Of a stretch of DNA of 64,000 nucleotides, positions 18,413 to 27,068 are shown piece after piece. The position numbers and the translations under genes were made by a program. Position 1 is the stretch's first letter; the number at the start of each line of letters is the position of its first letter. Below the pieces are notes generated by a model, which was given only the letters and a program-made list of their open reading frames with translations, made no database searches and had not been told where the DNA came from. The DNA is from an uncultured Bacteroidales bacterium (GTDB taxonomy: Bacteria; Bacteroidota; Bacteroidia; Bacteroidales; F082), in the NCBI GenBank assembly GCA_947303085.1, contig CAMYXP010000001.1, forward strand, positions 434,001-498,000, written 5' to 3'.

Positions 18413-19129
18413 ATGAAAATAAAACTGATAGGATTATTGTGCGTGTGTGCAATGTTGCTCGTGTCGTGCAAGAAAAGTGAAGGAGAAGGCGGAACCGGAA
18501 CAGTTCAGGGATATGTGAAGCTTATCAACCATCCTGACGACAACTACACGCTTCCGGCCGACACCATAGCCGCGGCAAAAACGGATGTTTTCATCGTTTA
18601 CGGCAACTCTGAGTTCTATGGCGATGACGTTGAAACTGACAAAAACGGCTTTTATCAGTTCAAATATCTGACCAAAGGCACTTACACCGTTTACTCATAT
18701 TCGACTTTGCCTGATGGAAATAAAATTCCTGTAACTACATCAGTGTCAATAGGTAAGGGCGATACTGGCACAGCTTCGACACTCTATGTCCATGCGGGAA
18801 AGGCCTACGGTACCTCGATTGTAACCGGCAAGGTGTGGGCAAGATATTATAAGAAAGACGAGTTGCAAGGTCAGGGCTGGGCTTACGAGCATCGTGTTTA
18901 TATCAGAAATCTGGGCGATGTCTATCATTTTGATGACGTTCGTGTTGGCTTGGACGGAGTTTTCGCATTCCAAAAGCTGCAGCCTGGGACATACGAGGTG
19001 TTTACTTTTACTGAAAATTCCAGCGAAGTGTCAAGTCCGGTGATTGATACCGTGACAGTTGAGAAGGCTGGCGGTATTTATCCTCAGGAACCTGACTCGA
19101 TTTATTTCAATGTACGTATACAAGTTTGA
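18413..19129 (+). CDS. Lipoprotein with carboxypeptidase-regulatory-like domains
   Basis: The 238 residues begin with a lipoprotein signal peptide, lipobox LVSC with the modified Cys at 19. What follows looks like two Ig-like beta-sandwich modules of the carboxypeptidase-D regulatory type. The first (about 30-120) has DKNGFYQFKYLTKGTYTVY and the second (about 135-235) has LDGVFAFQKLQPGTYEVFTF. Such modules usually mediate binding or structure at the cell surface. I do not recognise a specific function. It may be transcribed with the MarR gene or with the small secreted protein that follows after 24 nt. Confidence 0.7.
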   Translation: MKIKLIGLLCVCAMLLVSCKKSEGEGGTGTVQGYVKLINHPDDNYTLPADTIAAAKTDVFIVYGNSEFYGDDVETDKNGFYQFKYLTKGTYTVYSYSTLPDGNKIPVTTSVSIGKGDTGTASTLYVHAGKAYGTSIVTGKVWARYYKKDELQGQGWAYEHRVYIRNLGDVYHFDDVRVGLDGVFAFQKLQPGTYEVFTFTENSSEVSSPVIDTVTVEKAGGIYPQEPDSIYFNVRIQV

Positions 19130-19153
19130 TAATCAATAAATTATAAATTTTAT

Positions 19154-19582
19154 ATGAAGAGATTTTTTGTTTTTGCATTTCTGCTCGCTTTGGTGATTCC
19201 TGCTTTCGCACAACAGGTAACGCCTGAGACTTTGATAAAACGTCAGAAACGTAAAGGCTTGACAATCAAGGAGTGGAATACGCAAGCAGGAGCGAAGCAG
19301 GCGTTTTTGGACCATGTCACGACATACGATTCGTTAGGAAGAAAAATCGAGGAGATTGAATATGCTTCTTACGGTCAGAAATCGCGTGTGACATTGGAAT
19401 ATGTCGATCCGCTTGACCCTGCATCGAAGGTGCTTCGCGAGATTGAATACAACGACAGAGATAAGGTTGTTCGTATCAAAAAATATGAGTACAACGACGA
19501 CGGAAGCAAGAAACGGCAGCTCAACTATTTTCCGAATGGTAAGCTTGAGTCGGTGAAGGAGTATGAATTGATTTTCAGATAA
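19154..19582 (+). CDS. Small secreted protein of unknown function
   Basis: The 142 residues start with a signal peptide (cleavage near PAFAQQ). The mature part has short repeats of the type YDSLGRKIEEIEY, YNDRDKVVRIKKYEYNDDG and YFPNGKLESVKEY. These resemble MORN/RHS-like strands in which an aromatic, Gly/Asn turn and charged strand recur about every 20 residues. No enzyme motif is visible. Its stop codon overlaps the start of the VTC gene by one base (TAATG), implying translational coupling. Confidence 0.65.
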   Translation: MKRFFVFAFLLALVIPAFAQQVTPETLIKRQKRKGLTIKEWNTQAGAKQAFLDHVTTYDSLGRKIEEIEYASYGQKSRVTLEYVDPLDPASKVLREIEYNDRDKVVRIKKYEYNDDGSKKRQLNYFPNGKLESVKEYELIFR

Positions 19583-20388
19583 TGTTGAATATCAACGACA
19601 TATTGAATGAGATGGTACCAATCAGCCTTGACGAGATGAGCGCCGTGAAGCTGATGAACCGTGTCGACACCAAGTATGTCGCTGATGACTTGACCGTCAC
19701 GAAGCTGTTTTCGCTTATCAAAGATGAGTATTATGTGCAGGAAATCGAGGGGAAACGCATAGCCGCTTACGACAGCATTTACTACGACACCGTTGATAAT
19801 CACATGTATATCATTCATCAGGATAAGAAACTGAAACGCGACAAGCTTCGAGTGAGAAATTATGTCGACACCGGCAACTATTTCTGTGAGGTGAAACATA
19901 AGAACAACCACGGCCGCACCAAGAAAAAACGCATCGAAGTGGGGGAGAACGTGTTCGCCGATTTGAAATCGGATGAAGCAGTGCGCGAGTTTGTCGAGAA
20001 CCAGCTTCCCGACTACGATTTCGACGGTTTTGTGAAGAAACTCTCGACCTCGTTTGAACGCGTGACCGTAGTGAACAAAGGCAAAACCGAGCGCATCACC
20101 ATCGATTTCAACGTGCGGTTTCATAACTTCGAAAACGGCAACGAGACAGGCATAGCGCCACTCGTTATCATGGAACTGAAACGTGACGGCCGATGCGAGT
20201 CGTTTTTTCAGAAAACACTGTTCGATATGCGCGTTAAGCCATTGAGTATCAGTAAGTACTGCATCGGAAGAGCACTGACCGACAAGACTCTGAAACAAAA
20301 TCGTTTTAAAAAGAAAATTGTTAAACTGGAAAAATTAAAAAAACTAAGAGAATATGCTATTACTTCAAATTATTCAGCAGGAGTTTGA
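19582..20388 (+). CDS. VTC-domain (polyphosphate polymerase-like) protein
   Basis: The 268 residues match the VTC catalytic tunnel fold (triphosphate tunnel family) used by yeast Vtc4 to make polyphosphate. Basic and acidic strands are visible in order: MNRVDTKYV, DSIYYDT, KKLKRDKLRVRNY, FCEVKHKNNHGRTKKKR, and late MELKRDGRCESFFQK. There is no SPX domain and no membrane segment. The gene overlaps the next one, a membrane protein, by 35 nt. A VTC gene followed by DUF4956 is a recurring bacterial pairing, and the polymer made by such pairs is, as far as I know, not firmly established. Polyphosphate synthesis is therefore an inference from the fold. Confidence 0.82.
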   Translation: MLNINDILNEMVPISLDEMSAVKLMNRVDTKYVADDLTVTKLFSLIKDEYYVQEIEGKRIAAYDSIYYDTVDNHMYIIHQDKKLKRDKLRVRNYVDTGNYFCEVKHKNNHGRTKKKRIEVGENVFADLKSDEAVREFVENQLPDYDFDGFVKKLSTSFERVTVVNKGKTERITIDFNVRFHNFENGNETGIAPLVIMELKRDGRCESFFQKTLFDMRVKPLSISKYCIGRALTDKTLKQNRFKKKIVKLEKLKKLREYAITSNYSAGV

Positions 20389-21082
20389 CCCTGATATAGC
20401 CCGCGAATTCGGCGGAGCGGCTTTTGAAACAGGATTTTTAGGTGTGCCGCTTTACGACATGACAAGTCTGTGGACGCTTTTGGTGCGTTTCGCATTCCAT
20501 TTCCTCGTGTGCTGGGGCATCGTGAGATGTTTCTACTACCCGAAGAGCCGTCGCAACGACTATTATTTCACTTTCATGCTCTTCGCAATCACTATTTTCT
20601 TGCTCATTATCCACATGGAAAACATGAAGATGGCGATAAGCTTCGCTTTGGGACTCTTCGCTATCTTCGGAATGATTCGTTATCGAACGGAGACGCTTAA
20701 AGTGCGTGAGATGACTTATCTTTTCATCATCATCGGTCTCTCGATCATCAACGGATTGGCACTGACGGTGAGCTATCTCGAACTCGGTGTCACTAACTTG
20801 TTGTTTATCATAGCGATATGGCTGTTTGAGAATAATATCATTACTACAAGACGCACTGAAACAAAGATTGTTCTTTACGATAAGATTGAAAATGTGAAAC
20901 ACGGTCGCGAGGAAGAGCTCATTGCCGATTTGAAGGAACGCACTGGCTTGGATATCATCGAGGTTGAAGTCGGACACATCGATTTCCTGCGTGACGTGGC
21001 ATTTGTGAAGGTGACGTACAAACCTTTCGCCAAGACGCAAAACACCATCAACAATATCACAAAATTGAAGGATTTTCAATGA
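20354..21082 (+). CDS. DUF4956 integral membrane protein
   Basis: The 242 residues have three to four hydrophobic segments (about 35-55, 70-85, 90-110, 120-155). A soluble C-terminal domain follows (about 165-242) with EELIADLKERTGLDIIEVEV and a beta-strand-rich end. This is the DUF4956 layout. It starts inside the end of the VTC gene (35-nt overlap) and its stop overlaps the next start (ATGA), so the three are translated together. It probably anchors the VTC protein to the inner membrane and may form a passage for its product, which is inference from the pairing. Confidence 0.8.
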   Translation: MLLLQIIQQEFDPDIAREFGGAAFETGFLGVPLYDMTSLWTLLVRFAFHFLVCWGIVRCFYYPKSRRNDYYFTFMLFAITIFLLIIHMENMKMAISFALGLFAIFGMIRYRTETLKVREMTYLFIIIGLSIINGLALTVSYLELGVTNLLFIIAIWLFENNIITTRRTETKIVLYDKIENVKHGREEELIADLKERTGLDIIEVEVGHIDFLRDVAFVKVTYKPFAKTQNTINNITKLKDFQ

Positions 21083-21813
21083 TTTTCGGACGGAAAATAG
21101 CAAATCATAAAAGTTGTTGTAGAGAAACAAAGTTTTGTGTCTCTACGATGGCGTTTTTTGTTTTGTTTTTGGCGTCATTATCGTTGAATGCCCAGAAAAC
21201 CACTGATTTCGGTGGCATCTTGCAGGCTGAATATCAGAATAATATCGTTGGAAATTGGGATGTCTGGGTGAAGGAGGATTTGCGTTTCGACAATAATTTC
21301 TCGCAATATTCGCGTTCGAAAACCACTCTTGGCGTCGATTACAAGTTTGTCAGATATGGAATAAAAATCGGCGCAGGCTTCGATTATATCAATAAATACA
21401 CGGGAAAGCATATTTTTAGGAATCGCTATCGTTTCTTTGTGAACGCTTCATACAAATATATATACCGCAATTGGGAATTTGGCTACAGGACACGTTTCCT
21501 GACGATGTATCATGATGAGCGGACCGGCTATTACAACTACGAGGCGACTTACAACTGGCGAAACCGTCTTTCGGTGTCGTACCAACGCCGTTTCAGTAGG
21601 TTTAAATATACTGTTTCGGGCGAGATGTATTCTGTTTTTAACAGAGATAACCGATTGCAACTCAATACTTTAATGTTTGAAGGTGATGTTGAATACCGCC
21701 TAACGAGACGACAGTATCTGTCGGTTTTTGTTAGAGATTATAGAGATATTTATATTGAATCAGATCAAATCAGAACCGTGTATTTCGGTCTTGGTTGGAG
21801 ATTTAAACACTAA
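21079..21813 (+). CDS. DUF2490 outer-membrane beta-barrel protein
   Basis: The 244 residues (from 21079) end in a series of amphipathic strands with many Arg and aromatic residues (for example NWEFGYRTRFLTMYHDER) and a last strand YFGLGWRFKH, as in DUF2490 barrels. The N-terminus is odd: residues 24-38 are the real signal-peptide core (MAFFVLFLASLSLNA), while residues 1-23 are a Cys/Lys-rich extension. Part of that extension is encoded by a 28-bp palindromic repeat at 21119-21146. The start is either 21079, overlapping the DUF4956 stop as ATGA, or 21148. It is the third member of the VTC/DUF4956 unit. Confidence 0.75.
   Translation: MIFGRKIANHKSCCRETKFCVSTMAFFVLFLASLSLNAQKTTDFGGILQAEYQNNIVGNWDVWVKEDLRFDNNFSQYSRSKTTLGVDYKFVRYGIKIGAGFDYINKYTGKHIFRNRYRFFVNASYKYIYRNWEFGYRTRFLTMYHDERTGYYNYEATYNWRNRLSVSYQRRFSRFKYTVSGEMYSVFNRDNRLQLNTLMFEGDVEYRLTRRQYLSVFVRDYRDIYIESDQIRTVYFGLGWRFKH
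21119..21146. repeat. GTAGAGA palindromic repeat in the DUF2490 signal region
   Basis: A 28-bp imperfect palindrome opens with GTAGAGA and closes with TCTCTAC, with AAC and GTG near the centre. It is in frame inside the 5' end of the DUF2490 gene, just before the hydrophobic signal core. A related palindrome lies at 26995-27020. Confidence 0.6.
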
Positions 21814-21815
21814 TT

Positions 21816-23645
21816 ATGAAAAAGACTTTATTTGCTGTTATTTGCTTGATTGTCAGTCAGTTGGCAATAGCTCAATATGCTCTCGCAGGAGATAGTTTGA
21901 AGACTCGCTGGGCATCGGAAGTCACACCTGAAAACGTTTGGAAATCTCATCCGCGTCCGCAGATGATGCGTGGTATTTGGGAAGATCTCAACGGCTTGTG
22001 GGATTATGCAATTCGTCCGAAAGGAGAGAATAATATTGGAGAGTTTGATGGTAAGATTTTGGTGCCATTCTGCGTAGAGTCGTCACTTTCAGGAGTGCAG
22101 AAATATGTTGGGAAAGACAATGAACTCTGGTATCAGCGTGAATTTAACTACACATTAAAAGGACAAGACCATCTTTTGTTGCATTTCGGCGCTGTCGATT
22201 GGAAGTGCGATGTCTGGGTGAACGATATAAAAGTCGGTTCCCATACTGGCGGTTATACTCCATTCACTTTTGATATCACTAATGCTGTGAAGAAAAAAGG
22301 AAACAACATCTTGAGAGTGCGTGTCTGGGACCCGACCGACGAGGGCGAGCAGCCTTGCGGCAAACAGCATGTGAAACCTCATGGAATATGGTACACGCCT
22401 GTTACTGGTATCTGGCAGACGGTGTGGCTCGAAGTTGTTCAGGAGACTTATATTGTCGATATGAAAATAGTGCCTGATATTGATAATTATAAGGTTACAA
22501 TAAATGCCGAGCTTTCTGATGCTTCGCAAAACAATATGTTTGAAGTGGTTGTTTATGATGGACATATCAATGGAGGCTTTAATACGATTATCGCAAAGGC
22601 AAAATCAATCAATGGAAATGATATTGAAGTCCCGATGCCGGAAAATGCAAGACTTTGGTCGCCGGATGATCCATTCCTTTATTACATGAGTATCAGCGTT
22701 TATCAAGGAAATAAGTGTGTTGATAAAGTGATAAGTTACTTTGCTATGCGTAAATTCAGCACTGCTAAAGATGAGAATGGCATTGTGCGTCTGATGCTCA
22801 ACAACGAGCCGATTTTCATGTTCGGTCCGCTCGACCAAGGCTGGTGGTGCGACGGCCTCTACACCGCTCCGTGCGATGAGGCACTCGCTTACGATGTCCA
22901 GAAAACAAAGGACTTTGGTTACAATATGATTCGCAAGCACGTTAAGGTCGAACCAGCCAGATGGTATTACCATTGCGACCGCTTGGGAATCATCGTTTGG
23001 CAGGACATGCCGTCGGGCGGTCGCGGTCCGGGTTGGGTGACAGACCGTTACTTTGATGGCTCATTAAGCCGCAGAACGCCAGAGTCGGAGGCTACTTACA
23101 AGAAAGAATGGAAAGAAATCATCGATTATCTATATTCGGTGCCTTCAATTGGCATTTGGGTGCCGTTCAACGAGTCGTGGGGACAGTTCAAAACCCCTGA
23201 AATCGTTGAGTGGACGAAGAGTTACGACCCGTCGCGTCTCGTGAACCCGGCATCGGGCGGCAACCACTATCCCGTCGGCGACATACTCGACATCCACAAC
23301 TACCCTGATCCTGAGATGTATTTCTACGACGCGTCTCGCGCTAACGTCCTCGGTGAATATGGCGGCATCGGACGCAAAGTCGAAGGCCATACCTGGGTTC
23401 CGTCGACAGGCTGGGGCTATGTGGAATATGACTCGGAAGAAAAAGTCACCGACACTTACGTGGAATATGCGAACAAACTTTTGGAACTTATCCCGCGCGG
23501 CTTCTCGGCGGCGGTCTACACCCAAACCACCGACTGTGAAGTCGAGCTCAACGGCCTGATGACATACGATAGGGCAGTGGTGAAGCTCAACGAAGAACGG
23601 ATCCGCGAGATTAACCTGAAAATCTCGAATTATTTCAAGAAGTAA
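21816..23645 (+). CDS. Secreted glycoside hydrolase family 2 protein
   Basis: The 609 residues start with a signal peptide (cleavage near QYALAG). The GH2 order follows: a jelly-roll sugar-binding domain (about 45-215, with DLNGLWDYAIRPKG and VDWKCDVWVNDIKVG), an Ig-like domain (about 220-325) and a TIM barrel. Catalytic residues are visible as WVPFNESWGQ (acid/base Glu after Asn) and VLGEYGGIG (nucleophile Glu). GH2 covers beta-galactosidases, beta-glucuronidases and beta-mannosidases; the specificity cannot be told. It is shorter than LacZ-type enzymes. It lies 2 nt after the DUF2490 gene and ends at a terminator. Confidence 0.88.
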   Translation: MKKTLFAVICLIVSQLAIAQYALAGDSLKTRWASEVTPENVWKSHPRPQMMRGIWEDLNGLWDYAIRPKGENNIGEFDGKILVPFCVESSLSGVQKYVGKDNELWYQREFNYTLKGQDHLLLHFGAVDWKCDVWVNDIKVGSHTGGYTPFTFDITNAVKKKGNNILRVRVWDPTDEGEQPCGKQHVKPHGIWYTPVTGIWQTVWLEVVQETYIVDMKIVPDIDNYKVTINAELSDASQNNMFEVVVYDGHINGGFNTIIAKAKSINGNDIEVPMPENARLWSPDDPFLYYMSISVYQGNKCVDKVISYFAMRKFSTAKDENGIVRLMLNNEPIFMFGPLDQGWWCDGLYTAPCDEALAYDVQKTKDFGYNMIRKHVKVEPARWYYHCDRLGIIVWQDMPSGGRGPGWVTDRYFDGSLSRRTPESEATYKKEWKEIIDYLYSVPSIGIWVPFNESWGQFKTPEIVEWTKSYDPSRLVNPASGGNHYPVGDILDIHNYPDPEMYFYDASRANVLGEYGGIGRKVEGHTWVPSTGWGYVEYDSEEKVTDTYVEYANKLLELIPRGFSAAVYTQTTDCEVELNGLMTYDRAVVKLNEERIREINLKISNYFKK

Positions 23646-23648
23646 AAA

Positions 23649-23680
23649 ATTAAAGGGACGCCGTGGCGTCCCTTTAATTC
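23649..23680. terminator. Terminator hairpin after the GH2 gene
   Basis: ATTAAAGGGACGC (23649-23661) pairs with GCGTCCCTTTAAT (23666-23678) around a CGTG loop. The stem itself ends in T-rich sequence. It lies between the convergent GH2 and ferredoxin genes. Confidence 0.8.
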
Positions 23681-23703
23681 CTTTAATGCACTGTGATAAT
23701 TTC

Positions 23704-23871
23704 TTAGTCTTCTACGATAGCCTCGTTTGGGCACACGCTTGCGCATGTTCCGCATGAAACGCAGTTGTCTGCATTGATTGAATAGATGCTACCTTCAGAA
23801 ATAGCGCCGACTGGGCACTCGTCGATGCAAGTACCGCAAGCTACACAGCTGTCTAAAATTTTGTATGCCAT
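23704..23871 (-). CDS. 2[4Fe-4S] ferredoxin
   Basis: A 55-residue clostridial-type ferredoxin. Two CxxCxxCxxxCP motifs are present: C9, C12, C15, C19 and C37, C40, C43, C47, each set binding a [4Fe-4S] cluster with the last Cys supplied across the pair. Sequence around the motifs reads CVACGTCIDECP and CVSCGTCASVCP. The short acidic C-terminus is ordinary. It is transcribed away from korAB with a 225-nt shared upstream region, and is the likely electron acceptor of that oxidoreductase. Confidence 0.93.
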   Translation of the reverse strand: MAYKILDSCVACGTCIDECPVGAISEGSIYSINADNCVSCGTCASVCPNEAIVED

Positions 23872-23898
23872 ATTTTTTTTTGTTTAGAATTTGTTTTG

Positions 23899-23906
23899 CA
23901 AAGATA
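23899..23906 (-). promoter_or_regulatory. Promoter -7 box of the ferredoxin gene
   Basis: On the minus strand this reads TATCTTTG, 27 nt upstream of the ferredoxin ATG. Confidence 0.6.
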
Positions 23907-24008
23907 GAGGTTTTTCCAATACATAACACGTTTTTTGAAAAATATTTTTTCTGTTGAAAAAAGTGAAAATTATTTTACATAATTATTTTTTTATATAAAA
24001 TATATGCG

Positions 24009-24016
24009 TACCTTTG
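24009..24016 (+). promoter_or_regulatory. Promoter -7 box of korAB
   Basis: TACCTTTG matches TAnnTTTG. The leader to the korA ATG at 24097 would be about 75 nt and is AT-rich. No riboswitch-like structure was recognised in it. Confidence 0.6.
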
Positions 24017-24096
24017 CAGAAAAATTTGAGCAATCAAAATAAATTGTCAATAATTATCTAAGTTATTAAAATATAATAAATTAAATTCAAATTCCT

Positions 24097-25938
24097 ATGG
24101 CTAACAAAACAAAAGTTGTAGAACTTGAACACGTTGTCATTCGCTTCGCGGGTGACTCTGGCGACGGTATGCAGCTGACAGGAAACCTGTTTTCCGACTC
24201 AACAGCTCTGGCAGGCAACGACTTCGCCACGTTCCCGGACTATCCTGGAGAAATTCGTCCACCACAAGGAACAGTGTCTGGCGTCTCTGGATTCCAGGTG
24301 CATTTCGGTCACAAACCGGTTCACACCACAGGCGACCTCTGCGATGTTCTCGTCGCAATGAACCCTGCTTCAATCAAAGCTAACATGCGTTGGCTTAAAC
24401 CTGGCACAACAATCATCTTCGACGTCGACTCGATGAACGACAAAGCTCTCGAGAAAGCCGGCTACACCACCGACCCGACACAGGATGACACACTCAGCCA
24501 GTATAAAGTCGTCAAAGCCCCTATCACCTCGATGACACTCGAGGCTTTGAAAGACTTCGGTTGGGACCGCAAGGCAATGCTCAAGTCAAAGAACATGTTC
24601 GCTCTCGGTATCGTGATGTACCTCTTCAACCGCGACATCACTCTCCTGAACGGATATTTCAATACAAAATTCAAAAACAAACCTGATGTCATCAAAGCTA
24701 ACCAGACTGTAGTCGCAGCAGGTTACAGCTATGCCGACACCATGGAAATCTTCGCCAACACTTATCGTATCGAACCTGCAAACCTCGCTAAAGGCAAATA
24801 CCGCGACATCACCGGTAACGTCGCTACAGCATGGGGTTTGATGGCCGCGGCAGAACGCTCAGGCCGTCAGATTTTCTGCGGTTCTTACCCTATCACTCCT
24901 GCAACAGATATCCTTGCGGAGTTGGTGAAATATAAAAACTTGAAAGTCAAGGCTTTCCAGGCTGAAGACGAGATCGCAGGTATCTGCTCATCACTCGGCG
25001 CTTCGTTCGCTGGCTGCCTCGCAGTGACCACAACATCAGGTCCTGGTCTTTCACTGAAGTCAGAAGCCCTTGGCCTCGCAGTCATGACAGAGCTTCCACT
25101 CGTCGTCGTCGACGTACAGCGTGGAGGTCCTTCAACTGGTCTTCCAACCAAGTCGGAACAGAGCGACCTCATGCAGGCTCTCTACGGCCGTAACGGTGAC
25201 GCTCCTCTTATCGTCTTGGCAGCACGCAGCTCAGCCGACTGCTTCTATTCAGCATACGAAGCCGCTAAACTCGCAATGGAACACATGACACCTGTCATCC
25301 TCCTCACCGAAGGCGCTCTCGGCAACGGTTCTGAGATCCTCCGCATCCCAAGAGTCGCTGACCTCCCGGCAATCGTTCCGCCAATCGCAAAAGATAACGA
25401 GCCTGGCTATCAGCCATACAAACGCGATGAGGAAAAACTCAGCAGAATGTGGGCTATCCCAGGAACAGAAGGTCTCCGTCACCGCATCAGCGGTCTTGAG
25501 AAAGCCAACGGCAGCGGTAACCTCTCACTCGACCCGAAGAATCACCAGCTCATGACAGAGCTTCGTGAAGAGAAAGTACAGCGCGTCGCCAACTTCATCC
25601 CTGAACAGGAAATCGTCGGTGACCCGAACGCTGACCTCCTCGTGGTGAGCTGGGGCGGCACATACGGCGTTGTCCTCTCAGTCGTCGAGAAGATGCTCGA
25701 AGAAGGCAAGTCAGTCGCTCATGCACACTTCCGCCACATCATGCCTCTGCCAAAGAACACAGCAAAGGTGTTGAGCGGTCATAAGAAGATCCTCGTCTGT
25801 GAGAACAATAACGGTCAGTTCGTGAACTACCTCAGAGAAAAGATGCCTGACTTCAAGTATGAGCAATTCAACAAGATTCAGGGTCTGCCATTCCTCACAG
25901 CAGAGTTAGAAAATAAGTTTAATGACCTTTTAAAATAA
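24097..25938 (+). CDS. korA: 2-oxoacid:ferredoxin oxidoreductase, alpha subunit (gamma-alpha fusion)
   Basis: The 613 residues begin with the gamma domain (about 10-195; FAGDSGDGMQLTGNLF, TFPDYPGEIRPPQGT). The alpha or pyrimidine-binding domain follows (about 230-480; GSYPITPATDIL, QAEDEIAGI, TTSGPGLSL, QRGGPSTGLPTKSEQSDL), then a transketolase-C-like domain. This gamma-alpha fusion is typical of KorA-type 2-oxoglutarate:ferredoxin oxidoreductases, which interconvert 2-oxoglutarate and succinyl-CoA; other 2-oxoacids are possible. No Fe-S motif is present in this subunit. The beta subunit follows after 7 nt. Codon use is strongly biased to C-ending codons, consistent with high expression. Confidence 0.9.
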   Translation: MANKTKVVELEHVVIRFAGDSGDGMQLTGNLFSDSTALAGNDFATFPDYPGEIRPPQGTVSGVSGFQVHFGHKPVHTTGDLCDVLVAMNPASIKANMRWLKPGTTIIFDVDSMNDKALEKAGYTTDPTQDDTLSQYKVVKAPITSMTLEALKDFGWDRKAMLKSKNMFALGIVMYLFNRDITLLNGYFNTKFKNKPDVIKANQTVVAAGYSYADTMEIFANTYRIEPANLAKGKYRDITGNVATAWGLMAAAERSGRQIFCGSYPITPATDILAELVKYKNLKVKAFQAEDEIAGICSSLGASFAGCLAVTTTSGPGLSLKSEALGLAVMTELPLVVVDVQRGGPSTGLPTKSEQSDLMQALYGRNGDAPLIVLAARSSADCFYSAYEAAKLAMEHMTPVILLTEGALGNGSEILRIPRVADLPAIVPPIAKDNEPGYQPYKRDEEKLSRMWAIPGTEGLRHRISGLEKANGSGNLSLDPKNHQLMTELREEKVQRVANFIPEQEIVGDPNADLLVVSWGGTYGVVLSVVEKMLEEGKSVAHAHFRHIMPLPKNTAKVLSGHKKILVCENNNGQFVNYLREKMPDFKYEQFNKIQGLPFLTAELENKFNDLLK

Positions 25939-25945
25939 GAGTACC

Positions 25946-26980
25946 ATGGAAAACACAAATTTAAATAATCAGGTTGTTAATCTTACTAAAGAAGATTTCG
26001 TTTGCGATCAGATAGTGAAATGGTGCCCAGGTTGCGGTGACCACGCTATTTTGAAGGTTTTACAGGACGTATTCCCACAGCTCGGTAAGAGAAAAGAAGA
26101 CATCTGCGTTGTTTCTGGTATCGGCTGCTCATCACGTTTCCCGCACTATATGAACACCTACGGATTCCACAGCATCCACGGCCGCGCTTGCGCTATCGCA
26201 ACAGGTGTGAAGCTCGCGAATCCTAACCTCTCAGTATGGATCGTCTCCGGTGACGGCGACTGCACAGCTATCGGTGGTAACCACTTCATCCACGCTGTCC
26301 GCCGTAACATGGACATGAACCTCCTTCTGTTCAACAACCGTATCTACGGTATGACAAAGGGTCAGTTCTCACCATGTACCTTCCGTGGCACAGTCACAAA
26401 GACTTCTCCACAAGGTACTTACGAGGATCCATTCAACGTTGGTGAACTCGTTATCGGCGCTGGTGGCAAGTTTTTCGCCCGTGGCGTTGACGTCAACACC
26501 AAGGAACTCACTGATATCTGCTTGAGAGCTAAGAATCACGACGGTATGTCAGTCATCGAGGTGCTTCAGAACTGTATGATTTTCTCGAACGGCGTTCATG
26601 AAAACATCACAGGCAAAGACGTCCGCGACGACATGCAGGTGAAGTGCGAACACGGCAAACCTCTCATCTTCGGTAAGGAGAGAAACAAAGGTCTGCGCCT
26701 CAACGGCAACAAGCTCGAAGTCGTCACAATAGGCGAAAACGGCATCACTGAAAAGGATATCCTCGTTCACGACGAGAAAGAAGAGAACACAGGTATCCAC
26801 ATGATGCTCGCCCACATGATGCCTCCGGCGTTCCCAGTCGCTATCGGTGTTATCCGCAACGTGGAAGCTCCGACCTACGACGACTGCCTCACCGACGTCA
26901 TCGAACGCGAATCAGCCAAGTCGAACATCAAGACTGTCGACGACCTGCTGAATAGCGGCACAACTTGGGATATCAAGTAA
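25946..26980 (+). CDS. korB: 2-oxoacid:ferredoxin oxidoreductase, beta subunit
   Basis: The 344-residue thiamine-diphosphate subunit shows WCPGCGDHAILK (Cys pair for the [4Fe-4S] cluster), GIGCSSRFPHYM, and the TPP/Mg motif GDGDCTAIGGNHFIHAVRRN. NNRIYGMTKGQFSPC follows, where a further Cys belongs to the cluster set. It pairs with korA to oxidise 2-oxoacids with ferredoxin, and a 2[4Fe-4S] ferredoxin gene lies just upstream on the other strand. The N-terminal 15 residues are variable. The gene is followed by a palindrome and a terminator. Confidence 0.92.
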   Translation: MENTNLNNQVVNLTKEDFVCDQIVKWCPGCGDHAILKVLQDVFPQLGKRKEDICVVSGIGCSSRFPHYMNTYGFHSIHGRACAIATGVKLANPNLSVWIVSGDGDCTAIGGNHFIHAVRRNMDMNLLLFNNRIYGMTKGQFSPCTFRGTVTKTSPQGTYEDPFNVGELVIGAGGKFFARGVDVNTKELTDICLRAKNHDGMSVIEVLQNCMIFSNGVHENITGKDVRDDMQVKCEHGKPLIFGKERNKGLRLNGNKLEVVTIGENGITEKDILVHDEKEENTGIHMMLAHMMPPAFPVAIGVIRNVEAPTYDDCLTDVIERESAKSNIKTVDDLLNSGTTWDIK

Positions 26981-26994
26981 TCATGATTTGATGT

Positions 26995-27020
26995 CTCGTA
27001 GAGATGCGATATCGCATCTC
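26995..27020. repeat. GTAGAGA/GAGATGCGAT palindromic repeat
   Basis: GAGATGCGAT (27001-27010) is followed at once by its exact complement ATCGCATCTC (27011-27020), giving a 20-bp perfect palindrome preceded by CTCGTA. It resembles the GTAGAGA palindrome at 21119-21146. It sits between korB and its terminator. Confidence 0.6.
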
Positions 27021-27032
27021 ATCATATAATCA

Positions 27033-27068
27033 AAAAAAAATCCTGTCATTATGACGGGATTTTTTTTA
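27033..27068 (+). terminator. Terminator after korB
   Basis: AATCCTGTCA (27039-27048) pairs with TGACGGGATT (27052-27061), with one G-U pair and a TTA loop, between an A-run and a T-run. The T-run also forms part of the next gene's promoter. Confidence 0.85.
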
